This document shows, piece by piece, positions 53,961 through 64,000 of a stretch of DNA of 64,000 nt. The notes under the pieces were generated by a model that worked only from the letters and a program-made list of their open reading frames with translations, did no database searches and was not told the origin of the DNA. The first letter of the stretch is position 1. Each line of letters starts with the position of its first letter. This DNA comes from Bacillota bacterium (GTDB lineage Bacteria; Bacillota; Bacilli; Alicyclobacillales; SLC66): NCBI GenBank assembly GCA_021793015.1, contig JAJYTO010000002.1, forward strand, positions 1-64,000, in the 5' to 3' direction. Both the position numbers and the translations under genes were made by a program.

Positions 53961-54703
53961 TTTCTGTGAAATCCCGGCACGAACTGGAGATCATGCGCGA
54001 AGCTGGGCGCATCGTCGCCATGGCCCATGCGGAAGTGAAACGCATGGTGGCGCCGGGCGTTACAACCAAAGATCTGGACAGCGTCGTAGAACAGGTCATT
54101 CACAAGGCGGGCGCGACGTCGTCATTCAAAGGCTATCAGGGATTTCCGGCCGCCATCTGCACATCCGTCAATGAAGAGTTGGTTCATGGGATACCCGGGG
54201 ATCGAGTGTTGCACGAGGGCGATATCGTGTCTGTGGATATCGGCGCCTTTTTCAAAGGCTATCATGGCGATTCGGCGTACACCTACGCGGTTGGCTCCAT
54301 TTCGCAAGAGGCGCGGCGACTTCTCGACGTGACGGAGGCGTCTCTGTACGAGGGCATTAAGCGGGCAATGGTCGGCCATCGTCTGTCGGATATCTCGCAT
54401 GCGATTCAGAGCTATGTTGAACCGAAGGGTATGTCGATCGTTCGGGAATACGTCGGGCACGGCATCGGCCGGGAGATGCACGAAGCGCCGCAAATCCCGA
54501 ATTACGGCCCGCCTGGCAAGGGTCTCCGGCTGAAAGCGGGAGTGGTTCTGGCCATCGAACCAATGGTCAACGCAGGCGGACCGGATGTTCGGACCCTCCT
54601 TGACAATTGGACTGTGGTCACTGAAGACGGGTCGCTCTGCGCTCACTTTGAGCATACTGTGGCGGTGGACGACCAGGGACCTGTGCTGCTGACCGTGCTT
54701 TAG
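53957..54703 (+). CDS. map: Methionine aminopeptidase type I
   Basis: [53 protein letters not shown]. Confidence 0.96.
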   Translation: MISVKSRHELEIMREAGRIVAMAHAEVKRMVAPGVTTKDLDSVVEQVIHKAGATSSFKGYQGFPAAICTSVNEELVHGIPGDRVLHEGDIVSVDIGAFFKGYHGDSAYTYAVGSISQEARRLLDVTEASLYEGIKRAMVGHRLSDISHAIQSYVEPKGMSIVREYVGHGIGREMHEAPQIPNYGPPGKGLRLKAGVVLAIEPMVNAGGPDVRTLLDNWTVVTEDGSLCAHFEHTVAVDDQGPVLLTVL

Positions 54704-54750
54704 AAGAGGCCGTATTCACGAAGCCGTGAAGTGTGAAGGGGGAACTGCCG

Positions 54751-54969
54751 ATGGCCAAAGACGATGTCATCGAAGTTGAAGGCAAGGTGATCGAACCGCT
54801 GCCAAACGCGATGTTTCGCGTTGAACTGGAGAACGGTCACAAGATTTTGGCCCACGTTTCCGGTAAAATCCGCATGAATTACATTAAGATTTTACCTGGT
54901 GACCGCGTTACGGTAGAATTGTCACCATACGATTTGACGCGGGGCAGGATCACATATCGCTACAAGTGA
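54751..54969 (+). CDS. infA: Translation initiation factor IF-1 (track ORF begins 54733)
   Basis: [67 protein letters not shown]. Confidence 0.97.
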   Translation: MAKDDVIEVEGKVIEPLPNAMFRVELENGHKILAHVSGKIRMNYIKILPGDRVTVELSPYDLTRGRITYRYK

Positions 54970-55009
54970 CCTGCGCGATTCACGTGGAGTCTGACGCAAG
55001 GAGGTTTGA

Positions 55010-55126
<117 letters not shown>

Positions 55127-55165
55127 GCCGCAATCGCGGCGGACCATAAGTGGGAGGTGCAGTGA

Positions 55166-55534
55166 ATGGCTCGTATCGCAGGCGTTGACTTGCCTCGCGA
55201 AAAGCGAATCGAAATTGGCCTGACGTATATTTTTGGAATCGGCCGTTCCACGTCAAACGCCATCCTTGAAAAGACAGGCGTGAATCCGGACACACGGGTT
55301 CGCGATCTGACGGAGGATGAGGTGCAAAAACTCCGCGACGAGATTGACAAGACCCTGAAGGTGGAAGGGGATCTTCGCCGCGAAGTGGCTCTGAACATCA
55401 AACGGTTGATCGAAATCGGTTCTTACCGGGGCATGCGCCACCGCAAAGGCCTGCCGGTGCGGGGCCAGCGCAGCAAGACGAACGCTCGCACCCGCAAGGG
55501 ACCGCGGCGCACAGTGGCCGGCAAGAAGAAATAA
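55166..55534 (+). CDS. rpsM: 30S ribosomal protein S13
   Basis: [60 protein letters not shown]. Confidence 0.97.
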   Translation: MARIAGVDLPREKRIEIGLTYIFGIGRSTSNAILEKTGVNPDTRVRDLTEDEVQKLRDEIDKTLKVEGDLRREVALNIKRLIEIGSYRGMRHRKGLPVRGQRSKTNARTRKGPRRTVAGKKK

Positions 55535-55546
55535 GGAGGCGTTTTT

Positions 55547-55957
55547 GTGGCGACCAAGGTAAAGCGCAAGTCTGCGGCCGCGTCACGGCCCAAACGCCGT
55601 GACAGAAAAAATATTGACACCGGGATCGCGCATATTCGCTCGACCTTCAACAACACGATTGTGACCATCACGGATACGACCGGCAATGCCCTGAGTTGGG
55701 CAAGTTCCGGCGCCCTCGGCTTCAAGGGCTCCCGCAAGAGCACTCCGTTCGCCGCCCAAATGGCAGCGGATTCCGCCGCGAAGACGGCGATGGAACACGG
55801 CATGAAAACGGTCGAGGTGTACGTGAAGGGCCCCGGAGCGGGTCGCGAAGCCGCCATCCGTTCGCTGCAGGCGGCGGGTCTTGAAGTGTCGGCAATCAAG
55901 GACGTGACGCCGATTCCGCACAACGGGTGTCGCCCGCCCAAAAGGCGCCGCGTATGA
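55547..55957 (+). CDS. rpsK: 30S ribosomal protein S11
   Basis: [49 protein letters not shown]. Confidence 0.97.
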   Translation: MATKVKRKSAAASRPKRRDRKNIDTGIAHIRSTFNNTIVTITDTTGNALSWASSGALGFKGSRKSTPFAAQMAADSAAKTAMEHGMKTVEVYVKGPGAGREAAIRSLQAAGLEVSAIKDVTPIPHNGCRPPKRRRV

Positions 55958-56038
55958 CCCTGAACCAATCAGTGTATGCGGCGCACGGCGATTCTATGCG
56001 CAAGCCGCATAATCCTACCAGGAGGTGTGCATACTAGA

Positions 56039-56665
56039 ATGGCGAGATATACCGATCCCGTATGTCGGCTCTGCCGCCGCGAAGGCGTCAAGCTGTACCT
56101 GAAGGGCGAACGTTGCTACACAGACAAATGTGCGATTGACCGCCGCGGCTATGCGCCTGGCCAACATGGGCAAGGGCGCAAGCGGACAAGCGAATACGGC
56201 CTGCAATTGCGGGAGAAACAGAAAGCGCGGCGCGTGTACGGCGTGCTCGAAAAACAGTTTCACGCGTACTATGAACAGGCCGCGCGGCAAAAGGGAATCA
56301 CCGGCGACAGGTTGCTGGCGTTGCTTGAGACGCGTCTTGACAATGTGGTCTACCGTCTCGGATTTGCCGCTTCCCGACCGGAGGCGCGTCAACTCGTCAA
56401 GCATGGCCACTTTGCGGTCAACGGACGCCGCGTCGACATTCCCTCCTATCAATTGAAGGTGGGCGAAACGGTATCATTGCGCGAAAAGAGCGCTCTGTCG
56501 CCAAAGTTCAAGGAGTTGCTGGAAGCGGCGGAAGGCAAGACGGTAGTGGCATGGCTTGAGCGCGATACGATCGCCCGCACGGGCCGCGTTGTGCGCCTTC
56601 CGGCGCGTGAGGAGATTGATGTGCCGGTATCCGAGCAGCTTATCATTGAGTACTATTCGCGTTAA
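56039..56665 (+). CDS. rpsD: 30S ribosomal protein S4 (Cys-containing form; track ORF begins 55976)
   Basis: [44 protein letters not shown]. Confidence 0.96.
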   Translation: MARYTDPVCRLCRREGVKLYLKGERCYTDKCAIDRRGYAPGQHGQGRKRTSEYGLQLREKQKARRVYGVLEKQFHAYYEQAARQKGITGDRLLALLETRLDNVVYRLGFAASRPEARQLVKHGHFAVNGRRVDIPSYQLKVGETVSLREKSALSPKFKELLEAAEGKTVVAWLERDTIARTGRVVRLPAREEIDVPVSEQLIIEYYSR

Positions 56666-56735
56666 GCAAAGAGACATGGCCTTCGCAGACGAATCTGGTC
56701 CATGTTGCGCATTGGCGTCGCCCTGAGGGAGGGTT

Positions 56736-57686
56736 ATGAGGATGATCGAGATTGAAAAACCCCGGATCGAGACAGAAACCTTGAGTGAAGACGGGAAATA
56801 CGGCAAGTTTATCGTAGAGCCGCTCGAAAGAGGGTACGGCACGACTCTTGGCAATTCGCTGCGGCGAATCCTCCTTTCTTCGCTGTCAGGAGCGGCTGCC
56901 ACATCGGTAAAAATCGAAGGCGTCCTGCACGAATTCTCCACGATTGCCGGAGTGGTTGAGGACACGACAGAAGTAATCCTCAATATCAAACGGCTCGCGC
57001 TCAAGATCCATTCCGATGAGATGAAAAAACTCATCATCGAAGCGGACGAAGGCGGGGAGATCAAGGCCGGAGACATCCGGGCCGATTCGGATGTTGAGAT
57101 TCTCAACCCCGAGCTGCACATTGCCACATTGGCGCCGGGCGCACACATTTACGGTGAAATCGCCGCCCGCAACGGGCGTGGATACGTCCCGGCCCATTTG
57201 AACAAGGGTGAGGAGCAGGAAATCGGCGTATTGCCGATCGATTCCATTTTTTCGCCAATCTACCGTGTCAACTATCAGGTGGAGAACACCCGAGTGGGGC
57301 AGGTTACCGATTATGACAAACTGACTCTCGAAGTCTGGACCGACGGCAGCGTGCACCCCGATGAAGCCGTGAGTCTCGCTGCCAATATCCTGGCGGACCA
57401 GCTGTATCTGTTCATGGGACTGACTGATCGCGTGCGGAGTCACGACGCGCCTGTGGAGCGTGGTGAAGAACGGCGCGACAAGGTCCTTGAGATGACGATT
57501 GAGGAACTTGATCTGTCCGTCCGGTCCTATAACTGTCTCAAACGCGCCGGCATCAATACGGTTCAGGAACTGTGCGTCAAAACGGAAGAGGAGATGATGA
57601 AAGTCCGCAATCTCGGCCGTAAGTCGTTGGAAGAAGTGCAGGAAAAACTGGAACGCCTGGGTCTCGGTCTGCGTCCTGAGGAATAG
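56736..57686 (+). CDS. rpoA: DNA-directed RNA polymerase subunit alpha
   Basis: [34 protein letters not shown]-terminal [22 protein letters not shown]. Confidence 0.98.
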   Translation: MRMIEIEKPRIETETLSEDGKYGKFIVEPLERGYGTTLGNSLRRILLSSLSGAAATSVKIEGVLHEFSTIAGVVEDTTEVILNIKRLALKIHSDEMKKLIIEADEGGEIKAGDIRADSDVEILNPELHIATLAPGAHIYGEIAARNGRGYVPAHLNKGEEQEIGVLPIDSIFSPIYRVNYQVENTRVGQVTDYDKLTLEVWTDGSVHPDEAVSLAANILADQLYLFMGLTDRVRSHDAPVERGEERRDKVLEMTIEELDLSVRSYNCLKRAGINTVQELCVKTEEEMMKVRNLGRKSLEEVQEKLERLGLGLRPEE

Positions 57687-57728
57687 CGCGGCCCAGCGAC
57701 GGCATTATTCTGTTCAAAGGAGGGCTCG

Positions 57729-58097
57729 GTGGTGAGTTACCGCAAATTGAATCGCCGCACCGGATCACGCGAAGCGTTGTTTCGCAGTTTGGTGACGGAC
57801 CTGTTTATGTATGAACGCATCCGCACGACGGAAGCAAAGGCGAAGGAACTGCGCAAACTGGCAGACAAGATGGTGACGCTCGCGAAGCGGGGCGATCTGC
57901 ATTCGCGCCGGCTGGCCGCCCGTTATGTGCGTCCGGAGGCTATGGAGGGTGAAATGCGGCAGAATGTGCTGCAAAAACTGTTCGCCGAGATCGGGCCCCG
58001 CTTTGCCGATCGCCAGGGCGGGTACACCCGCATTCTCAAATTGGGGCCGCGGCGAGGCGACGCCACAGAGATGGTGTATATCGAACTCGTCGAATAG
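57729..58097 (+). CDS. rplQ: 50S ribosomal protein L17
   Basis: [58 protein letters not shown]. Confidence 0.97.
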   Translation: MVSYRKLNRRTGSREALFRSLVTDLFMYERIRTTEAKAKELRKLADKMVTLAKRGDLHSRRLAARYVRPEAMEGEMRQNVLQKLFAEIGPRFADRQGGYTRILKLGPRRGDATEMVYIELVE

Positions 58098-58111
58098 GAC
58101 AGTCGGGCGCC

Positions 58112-58864
58112 ATGCAGAAGGTCAAATGCATCCTCTCCTACGACGGTACGGACTTTCATGGTTTTGCGCGGCAACGAAACCTGCGAACGGTGCAAGGCGA
58201 AGTGGAACGGGTCATGCAATCATTATGGGGATGCGCGGTGGAAACCTTTGGAGCCAGCAGAACCGACAGTGGTGTTCACGCGAGATGTCAGGCGTTGCAC
58301 TTCGTCTTGCCGAGCGATCGCATACCGGTGACGCAGTTGCCCTATATCCTGCGCCACTGGCTGCCGCAGGACATCGTGCTGGTGAGTGCGATCCCGGTCG
58401 GAAGCAGGTTTCACGCCCGTCATGATGCTCTTTGGAAACAGTATCGATACACGATCGATACCGCGCTGGCGCCTGACATCTTCGCAAGGCGTTTCGCATT
58501 GCACGAACGCCGCCCGCTCGATCTCGAATCCATGAGAACGGCGGCCGCACAACTGGAGGGGGAACACGATTTCACCAGCTTTTGCGCGGCCCGCGCAGAG
58601 CAGGTCTCCAAGGTGCGCACCGTATATGCGATCTCTCTCTCGGTTGGCGACAACCAGCAGTTGTACATCGATATCGCGGGAAACGGATTTTTGCACAATA
58701 TGGTCAGAGTTATCGTGGGCACGTTGCTCCAGGTGGGCCTTGGCGTCAGAGCTCCAGGAACGATGACGGAGGTTCTGGCGCGCCGCGATCGGCGCGCCGC
58801 GGGTTTTACGGCCCCCGCTCACGGTCTCTGCCTGACGCATATCGCGTATCCCGCGCTAGACTGA
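58112..58864 (+). CDS. truA: tRNA pseudouridine synthase A
   Basis: [34 protein letters not shown]. Confidence 0.94.
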   Translation: MQKVKCILSYDGTDFHGFARQRNLRTVQGEVERVMQSLWGCAVETFGASRTDSGVHARCQALHFVLPSDRIPVTQLPYILRHWLPQDIVLVSAIPVGSRFHARHDALWKQYRYTIDTALAPDIFARRFALHERRPLDLESMRTAAAQLEGEHDFTSFCAARAEQVSKVRTVYAISLSVGDNQQLYIDIAGNGFLHNMVRVIVGTLLQVGLGVRAPGTMTEVLARRDRRAAGFTAPAHGLCLTHIAYPALD

Positions 58865-58910
58865 CTCTCGGTGCTTTGAACGTTATTTTTCAATGAGGAG
58901 GACAAACACC

Positions 58911-59348
58911 ATGCGAACGACCTATATGGCCAAATCGGGCTCTGTGGAGCGCAAGTGGTACGTTGTGGACGCCACCGGCAAACGCGTTGGCCGTTTGGCG
59001 TCGGAAGTGGCGGCGATCCTGCGGGGCAAGCATAAGCCAGAATTCACTCCGCACATTGATACGGGCGACTTCGTGATCATTGTCAACGCGGAAAAGATCG
59101 TATTCACCGGAAAGAAATTGCAGAACAAACTGTATTACCGTCATTCAGGCTATCCCGGCGGCCTGAAATCGACATCGGCCGCCGACATGCTGAAAAAGCA
59201 TCCAGAGCGCATTGTTGAAATGGCGATCAAGGGGATGCTGCCGCACAACAGTCTGGGCGCCGATCAGTACCGCAAATTAAAAGTATACGCTGGGCCGGAT
59301 CATCCGCATGACGCTCAACAGCCGGAGCCGTTGCAACTGGCTGAGTGA
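58911..59348 (+). CDS. rplM: 50S ribosomal protein L13 (track ORF begins 58893)
   Basis: [49 protein letters not shown]. Confidence 0.96.
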   Translation: MRTTYMAKSGSVERKWYVVDATGKRVGRLASEVAAILRGKHKPEFTPHIDTGDFVIIVNAEKIVFTGKKLQNKLYYRHSGYPGGLKSTSAADMLKKHPERIVEMAIKGMLPHNSLGADQYRKLKVYAGPDHPHDAQQPEPLQLAE

Positions 59349-59404
59349 GCTGAGTGAGCGCGCGCGTTTAGCTTTGCCATCATAACCAGGGAGGGTGTTT
59401 TCGT

Positions 59405-59797
59405 TTGGCACAGTTACAGTATTGGGGCACTGGCCGCCGCAAGACGTCAGTCGCACGGGTTCGCCTGTTGCCCGGAGAAGGCCAGGTAGAGATCAATCAT
59501 CGCACGATGGATGACTACTTTGGCTTGGAGACTTTGAAGTTGATTGTAAAACAACCGCTGCTTCTTACCGAACAGATTGGTCGTTACGATGTAATCGCCA
59601 ACGTACGCGGCGGCGGCATCTCAGGGCAGGCAGGCGCGATTCGCCATGGTATCGCGCGCGCCTTGCTGAAGGTCGATCCCGACCTCCGCCCTGTGCTCAA
59701 GCGGGAAGGTCTGTTAACCCGCGACGCGCGTATGAAAGAACGGAAAAAGTATGGGCTGAAGGCGGCGCGGCGCGCGCCGCAGTTCTCCAAACGCTAG
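59405..59797 (+). CDS. rpsI: 30S ribosomal protein S9
   Basis: [52 protein letters not shown]. Confidence 0.97.
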   Translation: MAQLQYWGTGRRKTSVARVRLLPGEGQVEINHRTMDDYFGLETLKLIVKQPLLLTEQIGRYDVIANVRGGGISGQAGAIRHGIARALLKVDPDLRPVLKREGLLTRDARMKERKKYGLKAARRAPQFSKR

Positions 59798-59804
59798 ACC
59801 CCAA

Positions 59805-59945
59805 AAAGGCGCCTTCCGCATTCTCTACAGGCGCAAGACCCGCTTGGGGAGGAGTCATATATTGCGCCCATCGCGAGTTTAGCGACGGCGCTGTCCGAGC
59901 AGGGGCGCAATATATGACTCCGACCGGCACGGACAATCTTATGTT
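59805..59945 (+). repeat. Family A structured repeat (A6), between rpsI and its terminator
   Basis: Perfect arms GGAGTCATATATTGCGCCC (59851-59869) / GGGCGCAATATATGACTCC (59903-59921). Confidence 0.85.
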
Positions 59946-59969
59946 CGGAATAGATTGTCTGAACAACTT

Positions 59970-59995
59970 GCGCCCCAAACCGGGGCGCCTTTTTG
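59970..59995 (+). terminator. Rho-independent terminator at end of the ribosomal supercluster
   Basis: GCGCCCC-AAACC-GGGGCGC followed by CTTTTT. Confidence 0.88.
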
Positions 59996-60062
59996 TATGA
60001 AACCTGACAAGTACAGAAGTGCGCGCGGCGACACGGAGAGTGCTACAATGCTTATGGAGCAT

Positions 60063-60205
60063 GTTCAAGAAGGGGTCAGGTAAGACCCAAGCAGTGCAAG
60101 GAAGCGAGCCAAGAATGCGGACCGAGCGTACGTTTTGGGTACGTGAGGGAGTATTCTTGGCGCTGACGCCGCAATGCGCCGGGGAGTTCTGACCCCTTTT
60201 TGAAC
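60063..60205 (-). repeat. Family C (B-like) structured repeat, minus orientation
   Basis: GTTCAAGAAGGGGTCAG / CTGACCCCTTTTTGAAC terminal inverted repeat; inner GCCAAGAAT/ATTCTTGGC and GCGTACG..CGTAC stems; in reverse complement shares AGAACTCC, GTCTTACCT and AGAGGTTGT flank with family B. Confidence 0.85.
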
Positions 60206-60240
60206 AACCTCTTATAGCAACGCAGAGGGGAGGCAATATC

Positions 60241-61332
60241 ATGGCAGGTTCGCAAGTGACGCGGGAGGCCGTTTTGGAGGCGCTTCGCGTGGTGGAAGAC
60301 CCTGACGTACACAGAAGCATAGTCGAAATGGATATGGTCAAGACAATCGATATCGTGGGGAGTCGCGTGGGCGTCGAGGTGCTGCTGACCATTCATGGCT
60401 GTCCACTGCGCACAGTCATCGAGAAACAGGTGCGCGATGCTGTTCTGTCTGTGAAAGGAGTCACAGAGGTCCAGGTAGCGATAGGCACCATGAACGATGA
60501 GGAACGGGAGCGGTTCGCCGCCAAACTGCGCGGCAAGGATGCGCAGGCTGCCGTGCCGCCGCTGTTGAGACCGGAGACCGACACCACGTTTATCGCGGTC
60601 GCAAGCGGCAAGGGAGGCGTCGGCAAGTCCACTGTGACGGCCAATCTTGGGGTGGCGCTGGCACGGGCAGGCTATCGTGTGGGGATCGTCGACGCGGACA
60701 TTTACGGTTTCTCCCTGCCAAATATTTTTGGCATCGCGGATATCAAGCCGGCTGTTGTTTCCAATCTGATCATGCCCGTTCAAACACACGGCGTCAGAGT
60801 GGTCAGCATGCAGTTCTTTGTGCCGGCCAATCGACCGGTCATCTGGCGCGGCCCAATGCTCGGGAAGATGTTGCGCAATTTCTTCCAGGAAGTGCATTGG
60901 GGCGATCTGGATGTCATGTTGCTGGATCTACCGCCGGGAACTGGAGACGTGGCGCTTGACATTCACGGCATGTTGCCGAAAAGCCGAGAGCTGATCGTCA
61001 CCACGCCGCATCCAAATGCGGCCGATGTGGCGGTGCGCGCCGGTCTGATGGCGCGGCAGGTGAACCACGATATACTCGGCGTCGTGGAAAATATGGCCTA
61101 CTATGCATGCGGGCATTGCGGCGAAAGAACCTACCTGTTTGGAGAAGGTGGCGGGCGTCAGGTGGCGGAGGCTCTCGGAACCGATTTGGTGGCGCAGATA
61201 CCGCTTGCCGTTGCGCAGAGTGGGACCGGAATTTTTTCTGAGGGTTCCGAACTAGCCGCGGTGTTTGACGACCTGGCGAGACAACTGGTGGACCGCACCG
61301 CGCTTCGTCCCCAGATGGCGACCAGAGCTTAG
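60241..61332 (+). CDS. Mrp/ApbC (SalA-like) P-loop ATPase with N-terminal MIP18/DUF59-type domain
   Basis: VLEALRVVEDPDVHRSIVEM, IAVASGKGGVGKSTVTANLGVALA, DLPPGTGDVALDI. Confidence 0.92.
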   Translation: MAGSQVTREAVLEALRVVEDPDVHRSIVEMDMVKTIDIVGSRVGVEVLLTIHGCPLRTVIEKQVRDAVLSVKGVTEVQVAIGTMNDEERERFAAKLRGKDAQAAVPPLLRPETDTTFIAVASGKGGVGKSTVTANLGVALARAGYRVGIVDADIYGFSLPNIFGIADIKPAVVSNLIMPVQTHGVRVVSMQFFVPANRPVIWRGPMLGKMLRNFFQEVHWGDLDVMLLDLPPGTGDVALDIHGMLPKSRELIVTTPHPNAADVAVRAGLMARQVNHDILGVVENMAYYACGHCGERTYLFGEGGGRQVAEALGTDLVAQIPLAVAQSGTGIFSEGSELAAVFDDLARQLVDRTALRPQMATRA

Positions 61333-61471
61333 GCGGCGCGGCCGTGCGCCAAACGGAGAAATGGCGGCTGGAGTTCCACCGAACGCGCCGCGCGCAGCCG
61401 CCAGAGCAATATGCTTGACAGCGTCGGGACGCGATCCGGGCGCTGTTCGTTTGTTAGTCGAAAAATACCGC

Positions 61472-61501
61472 TTGATATTGACTGGCGATATTTCGTATAA
61501 T
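61472..61501 (+). promoter_or_regulatory. Predicted promoter of the tetR/HlyD/MFS locus
   Basis: TTGATA-N18-TATAAT. Confidence 0.55.
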
Positions 61502-61517
61502 GCAAGCACATGCTTGC
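61502..61517. promoter_or_regulatory. Candidate TetR operator palindrome
   Basis: GCAAGC-ACAT-GCTTGC immediately downstream of the -10. Confidence 0.5.
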
Positions 61518-61565
61518 GCAAGTGATAGCTTACATGCATGTCTGCTTTTTGGGGGGAGTGTGTCG

Positions 61566-62183
61566 ATGACTGAATCACCCCAGTTTGGCGAGGCCGATAC
61601 ACATGCGCGCATCATTGAAGCGGCGCTGAAAGAATTCACGCAAAACGGGTACAAGGGGGCAAGCACCCGAGCGATCGCCGAACGTGCGGGCGTCAATGAA
61701 GTCACTCTGTTCCGCCACTTCGGCAGCAAACTCGATCTGCTGCGCATCGCAGTCCGGCACGCAGTAAGGACGATGGAAATCCCGGAGACGGTCGACCGGT
61801 ATCTGGCGATGAGTTTTCGTGCCGGATTTACCGCATTTGTGACGGAGCACCTTTTGCAGATAACTCAACACAGCGACATTTTAATGCTCGGATTTGCAGA
61901 ATCCCATTCCCATCCAGAGATCGCGGAACCGCTGATGCAAGTTTCCTGGCAGATCCGAAAGCGCCTGATGCAGTATTTTGCCGCTTTGCAGGAGCAGGGC
62001 CGCATGCGCGGCGCGGACACGCAGATCGTGGCTCAGATCGTCATGGCGACATTGCACTCCACGCCGCCTATGCGCCGACGAGCGTCGGTGGAGATTACGC
62101 GGCATCTGACGGATGAAAGGATCGCAGCCGCATTGGTCGAAACGATCGTATCCGCGTACGGCGCGGAGACCGCTGAGACTTAG
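61566..62183 (+). CDS. TetR/AcrR family transcriptional regulator (track ORF begins 61500)
   Basis: ARIIEAALKEFTQNGYKGASTRAIAERAGVNEVTLFRHFGSKLDLL. Confidence 0.9.
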   Translation: MTESPQFGEADTHARIIEAALKEFTQNGYKGASTRAIAERAGVNEVTLFRHFGSKLDLLRIAVRHAVRTMEIPETVDRYLAMSFRAGFTAFVTEHLLQITQHSDILMLGFAESHSHPEIAEPLMQVSWQIRKRLMQYFAALQEQGRMRGADTQIVAQIVMATLHSTPPMRRRASVEITRHLTDERIAAALVETIVSAYGAETAET

Positions 62184-62208
62184 CAGGATCATGGAGGAGG
62201 CATAATGT

Positions 62209-62850
62209 ATGGCAAAAGCAAGGACCGTCAGCTTATCTGTCATCGGAATCATCGCCTTTCTGATCATCGTGATCGGGGGCGGCTGGTATGTCTATCAGCA
62301 ACAAACCTATGTGTCAACAGCTGACGCCAGTGTACAGGGAACCCTTGTTCCTCTGACCGCGCCGGGGGACGGCACGCTGACCGGCTGGCATGCGACCGTG
62401 GGAAAGGCCGTAAACAAGGACACACTGCTGGGAACGATTGATGGACTTACAGGAAACGTGAATCTGTCAGCGCCGATCACGGGTACGGTTGTGCAGAATC
62501 TCGCCGTGGACCGCGAAACCGTCGTTCCGGGCGAGCCGCTCGGCTATATGGTCGACCTGAACAACCTGCAGATTGTGGCGAACGTGCAGGAGACGGAGAT
62601 CAACAATGTCGCGGTGGGAAAGACCGTCAACATCACGATCAGCGCGTATCCAAACAGCACATTTTCCGGAACAGTCACACAGATCGGCAGCGCTTCGTCC
62701 GTTATTACAAACGGGATTCCAAACACCAGTCTGTCGGGTACGTTTAACAAGCAAACACAACGCGTTCCCGTGTATATATCGATTGCAGGATCGGAGGGCA
62801 AGGCCCTGATGCCCGGCATGTCGGCGCAAGTGTCGATCTACCGCAACTAG
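62209..62850 (+). CDS. Short HlyD-like membrane-anchored periplasmic-adaptor-type protein 1
   Basis: N-terminal TM; STADASVQGTLVPLTAPGDGTLTGWHATVGKAVNKDTLLGTID; SAPITGTVVQNLAV; MPGMSAQVSIY. Confidence 0.8.
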   Translation: MAKARTVSLSVIGIIAFLIIVIGGGWYVYQQQTYVSTADASVQGTLVPLTAPGDGTLTGWHATVGKAVNKDTLLGTIDGLTGNVNLSAPITGTVVQNLAVDRETVVPGEPLGYMVDLNNLQIVANVQETEINNVAVGKTVNITISAYPNSTFSGTVTQIGSASSVITNGIPNTSLSGTFNKQTQRVPVYISIAGSEGKALMPGMSAQVSIYRN

Positions 62851-62901
62851 GCCCATAGCCCCATCCGTTGGCACGAGTCTAAGGGAGTGGAGTGAGAGCA
62901 T

Positions 62902-63636
62902 ATGGCGGCAACGAGTGTTGTTCGGGTTGTAGTCATCAATATCATCGTCATCATCGTGTTGTTTGCCCTGATTATTGGCGGGTATTTCTACTATATCGGC
63001 AGAACCAACTACGTGACGACGAGCGACGCGCAGGTTACGGGCAAAATCATACCGATCACCGTGCCATTTGCCGGGAAACTGAATCACTGGTACGCGGCAG
63101 TGAACAGCACGGTCAATCAGGGCGATCTGCTCGGCACAGAGGCGAACCAGTCGGTGTTGGCCATGAACCCCGGATTGCAGACCCTTGTCTCGCGTGATCG
63201 CGCCGCCGCGGGCAAGCTGACGAATTTTGAATCAGTGACGTCGCCGATCAGCGGCACCATTATTCAAAATACCGCGTATCCGGGTCAGATCGTGCAGCCA
63301 GGCCAAGTGCTGGCGCAGGTTGTGAACCTCGGACATCTGAATGTGACGGCCAATGTGCCGGAAACGGAGATCCGTCAAGTCAGCGTCGGACAGACCGTCG
63401 ATGTCTACATAGACGGCATTCCAAATACTGATTTCAAGGGCACCGTTCAATCGATCGGCAACACGACGAATTCCGTATTCTCGATCATTCCAAACGTGAC
63501 AGCGGCGCAGGGAAGCTATACAAACGTTGTACAACGCATCCCCGTGGTCGTCAGTCTGACAGGCGGCTATGCGGGCAAAGCGCTGGTTCCAGGCATGAGC
63601 GCTTCGGTTGTGATACACATCAACAGCAACGGCTGA
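62902..63636 (+). CDS. Short HlyD-like membrane-anchored periplasmic-adaptor-type protein 2
   Basis: N-terminal TM; TTSDAQVTGKIIPITVPFAGKLNHWYAAVNSTVNQGDLLG; SPISGTIIQNTAYPGQIVQPGQVLAQVV; VPGMSASVVIHI. Confidence 0.82.
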   Translation: MAATSVVRVVVINIIVIIVLFALIIGGYFYYIGRTNYVTTSDAQVTGKIIPITVPFAGKLNHWYAAVNSTVNQGDLLGTEANQSVLAMNPGLQTLVSRDRAAAGKLTNFESVTSPISGTIIQNTAYPGQIVQPGQVLAQVVNLGHLNVTANVPETEIRQVSVGQTVDVYIDGIPNTDFKGTVQSIGNTTNSVFSIIPNVTAAQGSYTNVVQRIPVVVSLTGGYAGKALVPGMSASVVIHINSNG

Positions 63637-63674
63637 GCCATGAGACGCTTCAGGGCCTGAAAGGAGGTTTTCCG

Positions 63675-64000
63675 ATGTCGTTCAAAGAGCGCTTTGGGAT
63701 TAGTTTTCCGGCGCTGTTCGCCGTCGTTTTGGGCGTATTTATGGCTATCCTGGACACCACGGTCGTGAACGTTGCGATTCCCAAGATGATGTCTGTCTTC
63801 AATGCGACGCAAAACCAGATTCAGTGGGTGATCACCGCCTATCTGCTCGTAACGGGGATGCTGACCCCTGTCAGTGGATATCTGGGAGATCGCTTCGGGC
63901 AAAAGCGCATCTATCTGGTGGCGCTGACGATCTTTACCGCAGGGTCGGCCCTGTGCGGACTTGCCTGGAGCACTGACGTCCTGATCCTGTTCCGCATCAT
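63675..64000 (+). CDS. DHA2-type MFS transporter (EmrB-like), truncated by window end
   Basis: VVLGVFMAILDTTVVNVAIPKMMSVFNATQNQIQWVITAYLLVTGMLTPVSGYLGDRFGQKRIYLVALTIFTAGSALCGLA. Confidence 0.9.
   Translation, partial: MSFKERFGISFPALFAVVLGVFMAILDTTVVNVAIPKMMSVFNATQNQIQWVITAYLLVTGMLTPVSGYLGDRFGQKRIYLVALTIFTAGSALCGLAWSTDVLILFRI

Overview
The window is a 64 kb segment of a bacterial chromosome, moderately high GC. Gene order and protein motifs point to Bacillota/Bacilli, probably an Alicyclobacillaceae-like lineage (lineage is inference). Left edge (~0-6.7 kb): RfbH-type sugar 3-dehydratase, a three-gene glycosyltransferase operon on the minus strand, a TetR regulator and a HAD hydrolase. The rest is mostly the conserved informational supercluster: ctsR-mcsA-mcsB-clpC-radA-disA, pssA, PIN/TRAM protein, ispD-ispF-gltX, T-box/cysE-cysS-mrnC-rlmB, sigH, rpmG-secE-nusG-rplKAJL, methyltransferase, rpoB-rpoC, L7Ae-like, rpsL-rpsG-fusA-tuf, lepB, then the S10/spc/alpha operons through rpsI. 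It ends with an Mrp-like ATPase and a TetR/HlyD/HlyD/MFS efflux locus. Conserved genes are mostly ordinary. The most interesting material is intergenic: two families of long, palindromic, apparently structured repeat elements placed repeatedly inside highly conserved operons (secE-nusG, rpsC-rplP, rpsE-rpmD, downstream of rpoC, around pssA and ispD). Stem sequences differ between copies while complementarity is kept and loop/tail motifs are conserved. This suggests a selected structure (RNA or single-stranded DNA) rather than random repeat debris. Other notable signals: a Cys T-box, an L10 leader, a CtsR operator, a clpC-radA mutually exclusive hairpin, and a repeat-expanded RGR-type N-terminus on RlmB. 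Start codons were refined by eye where a motif or RBS indicated them. No database search or folding was run.
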